Of a stretch of 64,000 bases of DNA, positions 39,611 to 49,625 are shown piece by piece. The translations under genes were made by a program, and so were the position numbers. The notes under the pieces are model-generated. The model ran no database searches, was not told the DNA's origin, and saw nothing but the letters and a program-made list of their open reading frames with translations. The stretch lies in contig CBCXTT010000005.1 in the NCBI GenBank assembly GCA_965178295.1, positions 1 through 64,000 on the forward strand, in the 5' to 3' direction. The DNA comes from CBCXTT01 sp965178295. GTDB taxonomy: Bacteria > Pseudomonadota > Alphaproteobacteria > UBA7879. Each line of letters starts with the position of its first letter. Position 1 is the stretch's first letter.

Positions 39611-40724
39611 CTATTTGTGACGTATATGGCATGCTTTTGAGACTAGGGAGGCAGCCAAAAATGGTTCTATTTTTCCCTCTAGAACAGCGTTAGCGTTGCC
39701 TGTCTCATGGTTCGTACGGAGATCTTTTACCATTTGATACGGGTGCAGGATGTAGGATCTGATTTGATGCCCCCAACCAATCGCAGATTTATCAGCATGG
39801 CTTGAATTAGCTTCCTCCTCTTTTTTCTGCATTTCAAGCTCGTACAAACGTGCACGCAACATACTCATTGCTTGTGCTTTGTTTCGGTGCTGTGATCGGT
39901 CATTTTGACATTGCACCACAATACCAGTTGGCACATGAGTAATGCGAATGGCACTATCTGTTGTATTCACATGTTGACCACCAGCGCCTGACGCTCTATA
40001 TGTATCAATGCGTAAATCTTTTTCCTCAACAGAGATCTTAATAGCATCATCAAGGACAGGATATACCCAAATAGATGCAAAACTTGTGTGACGGCGTGCG
40101 TTTGCATCAAACGGGGAAATACGCACCAATCTATGTATCCCACTTTCTGTCTTAAGCCAGCCATAGGCTTTTGGTCCCTGAATTTTTAGTGTAACGGATT
40201 TGATGCCAACTTCTTCCCCCATTGTTTCTTGAATCCATTCTGTCTTAAAATCACGTTCTTCAGCCCATCTTACATACATGCGCGTGAGCATTTCGGCCCA
40301 GTCTTGCGCCTCTGTGCCTCCAGCGCCAGCATGAACTTCTAAAAAGGTATCGCAGTTATCTGCTTCGCCAGACAGCAGAGTATCTAGTTGCTGGCGTTCT
40401 GCGCGTGTGATCAAAGCTGACAGAGCAGCTTCACCTTCTTCAATTGTCTCTAGGTCATTCTCGTCTTCGCCAAGGGTGATGAACATGCGTGCTTCTTCAA
40501 GAGTATTTTGAAGCGTTGTAATAACATTCATTTTGTCTGCAATGAGGACACGCTCTTGAGATATTTTTTGTGCAGTATCAGCTATATCCCAAAAATTGGG
40601 GGAGGACATCATAGAATCTAGTTCTTTGAGTTTTTTTTGCGCTATATCCCAGTCAAAGATGCCTCCGGAGTTGGGCGATAATGTCTTGAATCTGAGCTGA
40701 TTTTTTTTCAAGGTCAGCGCGCAT
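39611..40724 (-). CDS. prfB: Peptide chain release factor 2, with programmed +1 frameshift
   Basis: RF2 ends translation at UGA and UAA. The true start is the ATG at 40724 behind AGGAG. After 23 codons (MRADLEKK..LRRHL) comes an in-frame UGA at 40655-40653 in the classic slip site CTTTGAC (40658-40652), preceded three bases upstream by an internal Shine-Dalgarno-like CGGAGG. A +1 shift continues DWDIAQKKLKELDSMM and gives a full-length RF2. Domain features: the stop-recognition tripeptide region SPFDANARRHTSF, and the catalytic GGQ in RASGAGGQHVNTTDSAIRITH. The shift lets RF2 regulate its own synthesis. The gene follows PBP1a by 25 bases. Confidence 0.97.
40652..40670 (-). promoter_or_regulatory. 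RF2 programmed frameshift site
   Basis: CTTTGAC with CGGAGG three bases upstream (minus strand). The poor stop context TGAC and the internal ribosome-binding sequence match the well-known autoregulatory site of RF2 genes: when RF2 is scarce the ribosome pauses at UGA and slips +1. Confidence 0.93.
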
Positions 40725-40749
40725 GAGTGCTCCTAAATTTGATTGCCGA

Positions 40750-43149
40750 TCAATAGATGCCACTAATTGAATTTTTTTGCAAGTCAAGATTCTGTTGTGC
40801 CCCCGGTTCATTGGGGCCTTGACCTGGTCTGAATGCTTCGAGTATAGTGCCCGCATCATTGGATGTTGCTCGCTCGCCGGTTACTCGATTAATGCGGACA
40901 AAGCGAATATTTTTTGGCTTTCTAAAGGGGAGGCCTGGCTTTCCTTGTAAAGCTTGTGTCATGATCTCCTTAAAAATTGGTCCTGCGACACTACTGCCGG
41001 TGTTGTATCGCCCTAAGCTTTTTGGATTATCAAAGCCTACAAATACACCCACAACAAGATCTCGCGAGAATCCCATGCACCATGTGTCTTTATACTTGTT
41101 GCTGGTACCTGTTTTGGCCGCAATTATTTGACCAGGTATATATGTTCGGCGGGCTGTACCATTTTTTGTGGCGCCTTCTAGAATGGAAACAATCTGGTAA
41201 ATTACAGCGGGATCTGCTACTTGTTGTCGGTTATCTGGTAGATGAGGAGGCATTTGGTTATCCCATATTTCAATGATGTTTCTGGGGTATATGCGCTTAT
41301 CTCCCTTGTAAATAGTCTTGCCATTCCGATCTTGTATGCGGTCAATCAGAATCGGGGTAACTTCCTTGCCTCCATTAACCAACATTGCACAGGCTGTGGT
41401 GAATTTTAAGAGTGTTGATTCTTCGGACCCTAACACAGTGGAGAGATAGGGGGACATGTCATCATAAACCTTAAACCGACGTGCAACATCTACCACCTTA
41501 TGCATTCCAATTTCATTCGCAAGACGAATAAGGGAAACGTTAAATGATCTTTCAAGAGCTACACGTAGTGTGTTTACACCAAAAAAGCGGCGCTCAATAT
41601 TTTGTGGGCGCCACGGTGGCTGATCTGGATTTAATGTCATAACAAACGGTGCATCTAACAATAAAGAAGTGGGAGTATAGCCATTTTCTAATGCGGCCAG
41701 ATACACAAAAGATTTAAAAGCTGAGCCCGTTTGACGCATGGCTTGTGTTGCACGATTGAATTCGCTTCGATCATAATCAAAGCCGCCTGACATGGCTAAA
41801 ATTCGTCCGGTATGTGGATCCATGGCAACAACGGCGCCATTCACCTCAGGGATTTGCTGTAGAGTATAGAGGGGAAAATCCTCCTCATCCTGTTCAAATT
41901 TTGCGAGCACTACATCACCCAAGTTTAAAATATCGCCAGGCGTAGATAATGTAGGGCCGAGGGCTGGTGCATCTTCTTTTGTTCGGTAATGTCGGCGAGC
42001 CCATTTTATGGAAGAAAAAGCTATTTTCCCTTTTTTCCCATCCGGAAAGCCTATAATGATATAGCGTGGCGAAATGTCGAGAACGACGGATTTTTTCCAG
42101 TCAAGTGTACCTTGGGGTAGAGGAAAATTTTCTAATTTTTCTTTCCAGCTGTCAAGTGTGTTAAAGTGTGCAAGAGGCCCGCGCCACCCGTGCCGCTGAT
42201 CATAGGCGATGAGACCTTTTTTAAGAGCCGTATCCGAAATTTTTTGAAGACGAGAATCTAACGTTGTTCGCACAGAAAGCCCTCCCTGGTACAGCGCTTT
42301 GTCTCCATACTCATTGATCAAATGTCGACGTACCTCTTCCGCAAAATACTTTGCATCGATGGTGTTTCGTAACTGGCGCTTACGTAATACAATGGGCGAT
42401 TTTTTCGCCTCCAGCGCCTCTGGATCTTCAATTATGCCTTCGGCGAGCATGCGTGATACAACCCAATTTCGTCGTGCAATCGCTGCTTGAGGATGCCGGG
42501 CGGGATGATAATTGTTGGGGGCTTTTGGCAGTGCGGCTAAAAAGGCTGCCTCAGCTATGGTCAGCTCATCTAGAGAACGATTAAAGTAATGGAGTGCGGC
42601 GGCTGCAATTCCGTATGTACCACCCCCTAAATAAATCTCATTAAGATATAGTTCTAGGATTTTTTCTTTTGAAAACGCACGTTCAATGCGTAGCGCTAAA
42701 ATCGCTTCTTTAATTTTCCGTATGAGCGTTTTTTCGTGCGTGAGTAGAAAATTTTTCGCAACTTGTTGAGTAATGGTGGAGCCTCCCATAACAGATTTGT
42801 TTCCAGCAAACAGCCCAAAAACATTAAATATGGCAGCACGGATGAATCCAGTGACATCAATACCAAAGTGGTCATAAAAATTTTTGTCTTCAACCGCTAG
42901 GAATGTATCGACGATATGCCGTGGAATCGTGTTGATGGGGACGAATACCCGCTTTTCTGTTGCATATTCTTTGAAGAGACGCCCGTCACCCCCGTGTATG
43001 CGTGTTACTACAGGCGGCTCATAGTGCGCAAGATTACTATAGTCCGGAAGGTCTCGCCCAAAATAAAGAAGGATCAAGATCATTGTGAGAACACTCCCAA
43101 GGAATGCTATCCCAAAAAGTAAAAATAAATTTTGTAATAATTTATACAC
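40750..43149 (-). CDS. mrcA: Penicillin-binding protein 1A (bifunctional)
   Basis: A 799-residue class A PBP that polymerises and crosslinks peptidoglycan. One transmembrane anchor (about 8-30) precedes the GT51 glycosyltransferase domain with EDKNFYDHFGID, GGSTITQQVAKN and RKIKEAILALRIER. An OB-like insertion (about 290-400) follows, then the transpeptidase domain: the active-site Ser in TGSAFKSF, SFN, and KTGTSNKYKDTW. The GTG at 43149 is preferred because GAGGG lies upstream and it starts just after the amidase stop; the frame extends back into the amidase gene. Together with the preceding amidase and following prfB it forms one minus-strand unit. Confidence 0.95.
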   Translation of the reverse strand: MYKLLQNLFLLFGIAFLGSVLTMILILLYFGRDLPDYSNLAHYEPPVVTRIHGGDGRLFKEYATEKRVFVPINTIPRHIVDTFLAVEDKNFYDHFGIDVTGFIRAAIFNVFGLFAGNKSVMGGSTITQQVAKNFLLTHEKTLIRKIKEAILALRIERAFSKEKILELYLNEIYLGGGTYGIAAAALHYFNRSLDELTIAEAAFLAALPKAPNNYHPARHPQAAIARRNWVVSRMLAEGIIEDPEALEAKKSPIVLRKRQLRNTIDAKYFAEEVRRHLINEYGDKALYQGGLSVRTTLDSRLQKISDTALKKGLIAYDQRHGWRGPLAHFNTLDSWKEKLENFPLPQGTLDWKKSVVLDISPRYIIIGFPDGKKGKIAFSSIKWARRHYRTKEDAPALGPTLSTPGDILNLGDVVLAKFEQDEEDFPLYTLQQIPEVNGAVVAMDPHTGRILAMSGGFDYDRSEFNRATQAMRQTGSAFKSFVYLAALENGYTPTSLLLDAPFVMTLNPDQPPWRPQNIERRFFGVNTLRVALERSFNVSLIRLANEIGMHKVVDVARRFKVYDDMSPYLSTVLGSEESTLLKFTTACAMLVNGGKEVTPILIDRIQDRNGKTIYKGDKRIYPRNIIEIWDNQMPPHLPDNRQQVADPAVIYQIVSILEGATKNGTARRTYIPGQIIAAKTGTSNKYKDTWCMGFSRDLVVGVFVGFDNPKSLGRYNTGSSVAGPIFKEIMTQALQGKPGLPFRKPKNIRFVRINRVTGERATSNDAGTILEAFRPGQGPNEPGAQQNLDLQKNSISGIY

Positions 43150-43156
43150 GCTACCC

Positions 43157-44275
43157 TCAAGCTGCTTGTTGTTCCCCTTCAAAAGCATCGATGGCTTCTC
43201 GAATACCTTCTGCAACTTTTGTAAGATAATTATTTGATTGTAGCAATTTTTCATCTTGGGGATTTGACAAATACCCCAGCTCAATTAGGACTGCAGGTAT
43301 ATCTGGTGTTCGGAGAACGGCAAAGTTTGCAAAACGATGTGTATTATCCAGTAAAGAAATGCGGCGTTGCAACCGTGATTTTAGTGTTTGTGCAAAATTA
43401 ATCGATACATTCATGGTCTCTCTTTTTGTAAGATCAATAAGAATAGAGGCGACCTCTGGTATTTCTATGTCCAGGTCCATGCCTGAAAAAAAGTCCGCTT
43501 TGTTTTCCTTAGCAGCAAGGCGCTCCGCTTCTTTGTCAGAGGCGATTTTTGAAAGTGTGTAAATCGATAGACCACGCGTTTTTTGAAGCGGGGAGCTGTC
43601 GGCATGGAGAGAGATAAATAAATCACTTTTTTGCAGCCGGCCAATTTTAACACGTTGATTGAGGGAGGTAAAAACATCGCTCTCTCTTGTAAGAATAACG
43701 CGGTAGTGCTTGTTTTTTCTGAGTTCTTTAGCCAGAATTTTTGCGCATCTGAGCGTTATATCTTTCTCACGCGTTTTAGAATAACCGATGGTACCAGGGT
43801 CTTTTCCACCATGACCAGCGTCAATAATAATGGTTTTTGTCTGTGTCTTTTTTATGGCTTGTTGTATAGTACTTTTTGTCGTTGCTGCATTTGTGCTGTT
43901 GCTGAGATCTATGACATATCGATGTAAACGATTCTCAGGTGTGGGGACTAAGTTGAATTCACGACTTATTTTCATCGGGGTTTTTAAACGCAATATGACC
44001 TGACTTTTATTACTGGACAAGCCCTCAGTATTGATAGATACAATATTCTTTTGTGGCACTGGTGCCGTCGTTGCAAGGAGGGCGTTATGCAGATTAATAA
44101 TAAGTGCTTTTCCATTATCTCCAGAAAACACAGATACTTTTAGCTTACTTCGAGCATCTAGCACAATGCGAGTGCCATTAGCAGTTGTTCCCAAGCGCAT
44201 ACTTGCAAAATCTCCAGAATATATGATGTGTGCTGGAGAGAGAAGCCATAGAAATGTAAAAAGAAATGTCCGCAC
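43157..44275 (-). CDS. amiC: N-acetylmuramoyl-L-alanine amidase (AmiC type)
   Basis: A 372-residue periplasmic zinc amidase that cuts the peptide from MurNAc to separate daughter cells. A signal peptide (VRTFLFTFLWLLSPAHIIYS), an N-terminal AMIN domain (about 25-135, septal targeting), a short linker, and the Amidase_3 domain with IIIDAGHGGKDPG (zinc His), RESD, FISLHADSS (second His) and AVLIELGYLSNPQDE (catalytic Glu). The long open frame upstream (to 44578) has no conserved sequence; the GTG at 44275 fits the signal peptide, with AAGGA 12 bases before it. It is divergent from rne. Confidence 0.92.
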   Translation of the reverse strand: MRTFLFTFLWLLSPAHIIYSGDFASMRLGTTANGTRIVLDARSKLKVSVFSGDNGKALIINLHNALLATTAPVPQKNIVSINTEGLSSNKSQVILRLKTPMKISREFNLVPTPENRLHRYVIDLSNSTNAATTKSTIQQAIKKTQTKTIIIDAGHGGKDPGTIGYSKTREKDITLRCAKILAKELRKNKHYRVILTRESDVFTSLNQRVKIGRLQKSDLFISLHADSSPLQKTRGLSIYTLSKIASDKEAERLAAKENKADFFSGMDLDIEIPEVASILIDLTKRETMNVSINFAQTLKSRLQRRISLLDNTHRFANFAVLRTPDIPAVLIELGYLSNPQDEKLLQSNNYLTKVAEGIREAIDAFEGEQQAA

Positions 44276-44545
44276 GCTAGGTATGCATCCTTGCTGAGCT
44301 GCCCAAAACAAATGGTGGTTAAAATAACATTTATATGTTAAAAATATATAAAAATACGTGGGAAAAAGAAAGCCTAAGTATTTTAATCTGTAACAATATT
44401 TTTTGAACCACACCTTTTCTATTGTTTTCTGAAAAATATGTGGCGTTCTTAAGTTGAGCAGTGTTAATGCAGCAAATGGCTGGTACGATACATTGGTTTT
44501 AGGATTGTGATCCGGCTGTTTGCGTAATTTCGGAGTTAACAAACA

Positions 44546-46819
44546 GTGCCAAAAACAATGCTTATTGAGGCCACTCACGAAGAAGAAGTGCGTGTGGCAA
44601 TCGTTGAAAACAACCGTCTCGTTGATTTTGACTATGAAAATGTTAAAAACAAATCTTTAAAGGGGAACATATATCTTGGTAAAATCGTACGAATAGAACC
44701 ATCTCTTCAGGCGGCGTTTGTTGAATACGGTGGAAACCGTCACGGTTTTTTGCCATTTAGCGAAATACACCCGGATTATTTCCGTATCCCTGTTGAGGAT
44801 CGTTCAGTCGCACCTTCTGCAGAAGGTGTTCTGGATAGCAATGTAGAAAACGCAAGTACTGCATCAGAGACTGGTTCCAGTGATGCGGATGTGCCAGATT
44901 CCCACGATCAATATGAGGAAACTTCTGTGACTTCTTCAGTTGAAGGTGCTGCGGTGCCGCCCAAGAAATATAAAATTCAGGAAGTTCTGCATAGCCGTCA
45001 GGTTATTCTAGTGCAGGTTACAAAAGAGGAGCGTGGTAATAAGGGAGCCGCTCTCACGTCATATATTGCACTTGCAGGACGTTACTGTGTCTTGATGCCT
45101 AATTCCTCTAATACGGGAGGCGTGTCTCGTAAAATTACTGACACAGGAGATCGTCGGCGTTTAACGAATTTGATTCAAGAATTTGAGCTACCAGAAGGCA
45201 TGGCTTTGATTGTACGCACATCTGGAATGGATCGTAGCAAAACTGAAGTGCGGCGCGACTTTAATTTGCTCATGACTCTTTGGGCAGAAATTCGTGAAGC
45301 GACCATAAATGCGATAGCGCCAGCACTCATATATGAAGAAGCAGATCTTGTACGGCGCGCTATACGCGATCTTTATGGCCGAGATACAGATGAAGTGTTG
45401 GTTGAGGGGAAAGAAACATACAGGATGGCCAAAGCATTTATGCGCAAGACGATGCCAAGCCATGCAAAGCGTGTACAGCTCTATAAAGACGAGACAACAC
45501 CTTTATTTTTCAAATACAGTATTGAGAGACAAATTGAGGAAATATTTCATACGAAAGTGAGGCTGAAGTCCGGTGGCTCTCTTGTAATTCACCCTACTGA
45601 GGCTCTGGTTTCTATCGATGTAAATTCGGGACGCGCGACGCAAGAACGACACATTGATTCAACTGCATTCAAGACAAACTTAGAGGCGGCGGAAGAGGTG
45701 GCTCGTCAAGTGCGGTTGCGCGATCTTGCAGGCCTTGTTGTGATTGATTTTATTGATATGTCGGATCCAAAACATAATCATGCTGTTGAAAAGCGCCTCA
45801 AAGAGGGACTGGCAGAAGACCGGGCACGCACACAAGTGGGCCGAATCAGCATGCTTGGCCTTCTTGAGTTTTCACGTCAACGTCTCCGACCTAGTCTTGT
45901 GGAGCGTAGCTCAAAAATATGTGCAGATTGTCATGGTATGGGCGTTATCAGATCAACTGTCTCGATTATTTTGCAACTTTTCCGGGTTTTAGGCGAGACA
46001 TGTCTTGTGACAAAACCTAAACAACTAAATGTCCTTGTGCCAGCAGATGTTGGTTTTTATTTGTTGAATGAAAAGCGTTCAGAATTAGTTACCATAGAAG
46101 AAAAATATAGGGTGCATATTACGCTTAAGCAGGATGACCAGTACAAAGGTGGGTTTTCGGTACGTGATGAAGAAAACGGACTGATATATGATACTTTTTC
46201 TCTTGCTGAAGGGGACTCTACACAGGGAAAATCTGGAAAAAAGACGAAGACAGATAAGTCGTCCAATACAGGAAAGCATAGAAAAAAAGACGGGAAGTCG
46301 ATAGAGCACAAAAAACGTCCGGGCGAGACAAAGAAAGGCAAGACTATTTCTGATAAAGAGACCGTAGATATGGAGAGGACGCACAAACAGACTACAGAAG
46401 CGAAAGACGAGAGTCGAGAAGAAAAAACAGGTCACCGGCGGAAAGGGCGTCGCGGCAGCCGGTGTTTCAAAGAAGAGCGTGTTCAAGAGGGGACCATTGT
46501 TGCAGAAGATGTGCCAGACAATAGTGAGATACAGCATCAGGCTCGCCCTGATTATAGGGGCGCTCCATCTTCTTCATATGACACTAAACATACACAGGAT
46601 GAGGGAAAACTGCTGCAGAGTCAAGAGAGTGATCCGACTCCCGCAAAGATAGTAGAATCTGTTGCAAAGCATCGTAGCCGCAAGTCGCGGACAAAACAAT
46701 CTGAAAACAAACAAAGTGCAAATGATGGGAATAGTCGTGCATCATCACCCACGCTGTTGTCTGAGGCGCCTCACCGTACTGGAAAAAAGGGATGGTGGAA
46801 GCGTCTTTTAGACACGTGA
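44546..46819 (+). CDS. rne: Ribonuclease E
   Basis: A 757-residue RNase E/G endonuclease central to mRNA decay and rRNA/tRNA processing. The GTG at 44546 gives MPKTMLIEATHEEEVRVAIVE, matching alphaproteobacterial starts; GGAG lies upstream. The S1 RNA-binding domain is split by an acidic, Ser-rich insert (about residues 85-145), typical of the group. The catalytic DNase I-like core includes VSIDVNSGRAT and GLVVIDFIDM (metal Asp residues), and the zinc-link CADCHGMG. From about 560 to the end the tail is Lys/Arg/Glu-rich and disordered, the usual scaffold for degradosome partners. cysS starts 13 bases downstream. Confidence 0.95.
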   Translation: MPKTMLIEATHEEEVRVAIVENNRLVDFDYENVKNKSLKGNIYLGKIVRIEPSLQAAFVEYGGNRHGFLPFSEIHPDYFRIPVEDRSVAPSAEGVLDSNVENASTASETGSSDADVPDSHDQYEETSVTSSVEGAAVPPKKYKIQEVLHSRQVILVQVTKEERGNKGAALTSYIALAGRYCVLMPNSSNTGGVSRKITDTGDRRRLTNLIQEFELPEGMALIVRTSGMDRSKTEVRRDFNLLMTLWAEIREATINAIAPALIYEEADLVRRAIRDLYGRDTDEVLVEGKETYRMAKAFMRKTMPSHAKRVQLYKDETTPLFFKYSIERQIEEIFHTKVRLKSGGSLVIHPTEALVSIDVNSGRATQERHIDSTAFKTNLEAAEEVARQVRLRDLAGLVVIDFIDMSDPKHNHAVEKRLKEGLAEDRARTQVGRISMLGLLEFSRQRLRPSLVERSSKICADCHGMGVIRSTVSIILQLFRVLGETCLVTKPKQLNVLVPADVGFYLLNEKRSELVTIEEKYRVHITLKQDDQYKGGFSVRDEENGLIYDTFSLAEGDSTQGKSGKKTKTDKSSNTGKHRKKDGKSIEHKKRPGETKKGKTISDKETVDMERTHKQTTEAKDESREEKTGHRRKGRRGSRCFKEERVQEGTIVAEDVPDNSEIQHQARPDYRGAPSSSYDTKHTQDEGKLLQSQESDPTPAKIVESVAKHRSRKSRTKQSENKQSANDGNSRASSPTLLSEAPHRTGKKGWWKRLLDT

Positions 46820-46832
46820 TCTGGAGAGCTGT

Positions 46833-48206
46833 ATGGTAAGGCTAAGATTTTATGATGCTTTGACGCGTGAAAAAATACCATTTGTTCCAGTACACAATGA
46901 TCATGTTCGGATGTATGTATGCGGGCCTACAGTATATGATCGTGCGCATATCGGAAATATGCGTCCCGTCGTGGTTTTTGATGTGCTGTTTCGTCTTTTG
47001 ACGCATATATACCCCAAAGTCACTTATGTTGCAAACATAACGGACATTGATGATAAAATTATTGACGCTGCGCTGAAATCGCAATGCACTATTGACGAGA
47101 TTACCAATCGTGCCATTTCTTGGTATCAAGAAGACTGTACAGCGCTTGGCGCTAAAATACCGACTATTACACCGCGTGCAACAGATCATATTGATGAAAT
47201 GATACAGATGATTGTTCGTCTTATAGACGGTGGCTATGCCTATGTTTCAAAAGAGCATGTATTGTTTAATATTAAGAAATATAAGGGATATGGGGCGCTC
47301 GCCAACCGAAAGCTTGATGAGATGATATCGGGTGCACGTATTGAGGTTGACGATTATAAGCGTAACGCTGGTGATTTTGTTTTGTGGAAACCGTCTAGGA
47401 GAGATATGCCGGGTTGGGCAAGTCCTTGGGGCTACGGAAGACCTGGATGGCACATTGAGTGCTCAGCTATGGCACAACATTATTTAGGGGATGTATTTGA
47501 TATTCATGGTGGCGGGATAGATTTGCTGTTTCCTCACCATGAAAATGAGCGTGCCCAGAGCTGTTGCGCGAATCAATCCGAAAGTTTTGCCAAATATTGG
47601 TTGCATAATGGACATGTAACCATTAACGGAGACAAAATGTCTAAATCTACAGGGAATTTTTTTACTGTTGCGGATAAGAGCCAAGAGTATTCATGGATTG
47701 TTATGCGCTATCTTATGCTTTCTACGCATTATAGGCAGCCGCTGGATTGGAGAGATGACTTAGCAATGCAGGCCAAACAGTCTCTTAATCGTTTATATAT
47801 GTCATTAAAAGATGTGGACGATAATTTTTGGTATGCTGATTTGGCCCCTTCGAACACTGTAGTGGATGCATTGGGTGATGATTTAAACACACCCAAAGCA
47901 CTGCAGCTTTGCCATGATCTTGCAAGTGCTATTAACAAAGCCTACGGTGTGGAAAAGCAGAAAATGCAGCGCAAACTCCTAGGAGCAGGGCACATACTTG
48001 GTATTTTTCCAGACCCAGCATCTCATTGGTTTCAGGGCGCGCAGTCGGGCATTGAGCCGCAGGAAATAGAAGCACTGATTGAAAAACGTGTTGTGGCTAA
48101 GCATAATAACGATTATGTTGAGGCAGATGCAGTGCGGTCGCAGCTTGAAGAGCACGGCATTGTGCTGGAAGATGGTCGCAAAGGGACTACTTGGCGGTTT
48201 AGATAA
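46833..48206 (+). CDS. cysS: Cysteinyl-tRNA synthetase
   Basis: A 457-residue class I aminoacyl-tRNA synthetase. HIGH motif as RAHIGN after the zinc-binding CGPTVYD, the zinc ligands also in GRPGWHIECSAM and PHHENE, and the KMSKS loop as DKMSKSTGN. A C-terminal anticodon-binding DALR region follows. It is complete and of normal length, and starts 13 bases after rne with a weak ribosome site. The methyltransferase-like gene follows closely. Confidence 0.97.
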   Translation: MVRLRFYDALTREKIPFVPVHNDHVRMYVCGPTVYDRAHIGNMRPVVVFDVLFRLLTHIYPKVTYVANITDIDDKIIDAALKSQCTIDEITNRAISWYQEDCTALGAKIPTITPRATDHIDEMIQMIVRLIDGGYAYVSKEHVLFNIKKYKGYGALANRKLDEMISGARIEVDDYKRNAGDFVLWKPSRRDMPGWASPWGYGRPGWHIECSAMAQHYLGDVFDIHGGGIDLLFPHHENERAQSCCANQSESFAKYWLHNGHVTINGDKMSKSTGNFFTVADKSQEYSWIVMRYLMLSTHYRQPLDWRDDLAMQAKQSLNRLYMSLKDVDDNFWYADLAPSNTVVDALGDDLNTPKALQLCHDLASAINKAYGVEKQKMQRKLLGAGHILGIFPDPASHWFQGAQSGIEPQEIEALIEKRVVAKHNNDYVEADAVRSQLEEHGIVLEDGRKGTTWRFR

Positions 48207-48248
48207 TTTTTATTGATATGTTTTGTCCTGTGTCCAGGAGGGCATATT

Positions 48249-48983
48249 GTGGGGATTTTTAATCAAAAGCACTTTTTATTACGTCAAGCAAGGGCTGCGC
48301 CCGAAAAAGCGCAATTTTTACATGATTGGATTTATGAATCTCTTGTATCGCGAATACGTGCTGTAGGGCGTGATTTTGCATCCGGGCTTGTCGTAGGCCC
48401 ACATTTTCAGTTGTCCCGCCGGTTAGATTTTGCTAAACGTATGTTACTGCGAAAGCACGTTCAGGATATCAAGAATGCATCTTTTGAATGTATGCTGAGT
48501 GTCTTGGATATGCATACCATTGAAGACGTGCCCGCATATCTCACAAAAATACACCAACTTTTGAAGCCAGACAGTCTTTTTATGGCCGTTTTTTATGGTG
48601 GGGATAGTTTGATTGAGCTGCGCCATGCATGTCAGCAGGCCGATCTTAAGGTGTACGGTGGTGTGTTTCCACGAGTGCATCCAATGCTTTCTTTGCCCGA
48701 TTCTATTGCGCTTGTACAGCATGTAGGTTTTCAAATGCCAGTTGTTGATCATGAAAAAAAGCACATCATGTACGATGAACCTAAAAAAGCTTGGACAGAT
48801 TTGAAAGTACTCGGTGCGACAAATTGTCTTACAGGCCGACAGAAGGGTTTAACATCTCAGCATTATCTTGAGTCGGTGGTTGATTACTACCCGCGCCGAG
48901 AAGAAGGACGTTACATTGCAACACTTGATCTGGTTTTTATCACAGCCTGGACCACAGGGTCCAGACCAGCTAAGCATCTCTAA
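48249..48983 (+). CDS. Methyltransferase-like protein (BioC/NDUFAF5-related)
   Basis: A 244-residue protein. The layout (FNQKHFLLRQARAAPEKAQFLHDWIYESLVSRI, then LVVGPHFQ, then SVLDMHTIEDVPAYLTKIHQLLKPDSLFMAVFYGGDSLIELR) matches alphaproteobacterial SAM-dependent methyltransferases related to mitochondrial NDUFAF5 and to BioC. The glycine-rich SAM motif (usually DLGxGxG) is badly degenerate (GLVVGPHF), so activity is doubtful, although relatives share this trait. The GTG at 48249 has AGGAGG at ideal distance; an earlier in-frame ATG at 48213 lacks one. It follows cysS by 42 bases. Confidence 0.75.
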   Translation: MGIFNQKHFLLRQARAAPEKAQFLHDWIYESLVSRIRAVGRDFASGLVVGPHFQLSRRLDFAKRMLLRKHVQDIKNASFECMLSVLDMHTIEDVPAYLTKIHQLLKPDSLFMAVFYGGDSLIELRHACQQADLKVYGGVFPRVHPMLSLPDSIALVQHVGFQMPVVDHEKKHIMYDEPKKAWTDLKVLGATNCLTGRQKGLTSQHYLESVVDYYPRREEGRYIATLDLVFITAWTTGSRPAKHL

Positions 48984-49390
48984 ACCTAGGTTCGCGCATG
49001 CCATAAAGCGTTTTTGTGTAAGCCTCAGCACATCTTCTGTTGCTCATGGGTTGTGGGGATCGCGTCACAGTGGTAGTGCATGCGCCGGAAAAAAGCGTAA
49101 AAGTGTTGCTGTATACGGTGCTCTCTGTCCGTCCAACACATTAGAGATAATCAGCACATATCTTGCTTGGAGAATTGTCGATCCTGTCAATTGGGGATCG
49201 GCGTTTTTCCTTGGAGTGGTTGTGTATAATCACACGACGCTGTTCTACAGAACAGGCCACGAGAGTGCATTTCATGGATTTGGGTATACTATCTTGCGTT
49301 GAGTCCTGTAATATTGTGGTCTTTAATAACAATATACCGAGAGAAAAAAGCTTTATCAAACTATGGCGGATTGCATAGAGCCCTCAACAG
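48984..49390. other. Gene-free stretch before tRNA-Thr
   Basis: About 400 bases with overlapping short open frames on both strands, none with a ribosome site or motif. I see no terminator with a clear T run. Confidence 0.45.
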
Positions 49391-49466
49391 TGGTGCCGGT
49401 TGTCTGACTCGAACAGACGACCTACTGATTACAAATCAGTTGCTCTACCAACTGAGCTAAACCGGC
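49391..49466 (-). tRNA. tRNA-Thr (anticodon TGT)
   Basis: Read from 49466 on the minus strand: acceptor GCCGGTT paired with AACCGGC, D arm GCTC/GAGC, anticodon stem CTGAT/ATCAG with loop TTTGTAA (anticodon TGT, reads ACA), variable loop, and T arm with GTTCGAGTC. The 3' CCA is encoded (49393-49391). Confidence 0.95.
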
Positions 49467-49625
49467 ATAGTTTCGTTTTGCATGAAATAATATCCAAATC
49501 CAATGATAATAAATACTCTATAGCGCTTTTCTTAAAAAATACCAAGAAAAAAATCTGGAGATACGCTATTTTTTATATTAACATAACAATAAATTATTTG
49601 ATGTTTTCTACAAAAAGTGATCCAT

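Noticed and set aside
40653..40859. A separate small gene ending at the RF2 UGA
   Set aside because: Its last 23 codons are the true RF2 N-terminus; the UGA is the programmed frameshift.
43157..44578. Longer amidase with about 100 extra N-terminal residues
   Set aside because: The extension has no conserved sequence and the signal peptide begins at the GTG at 44275.
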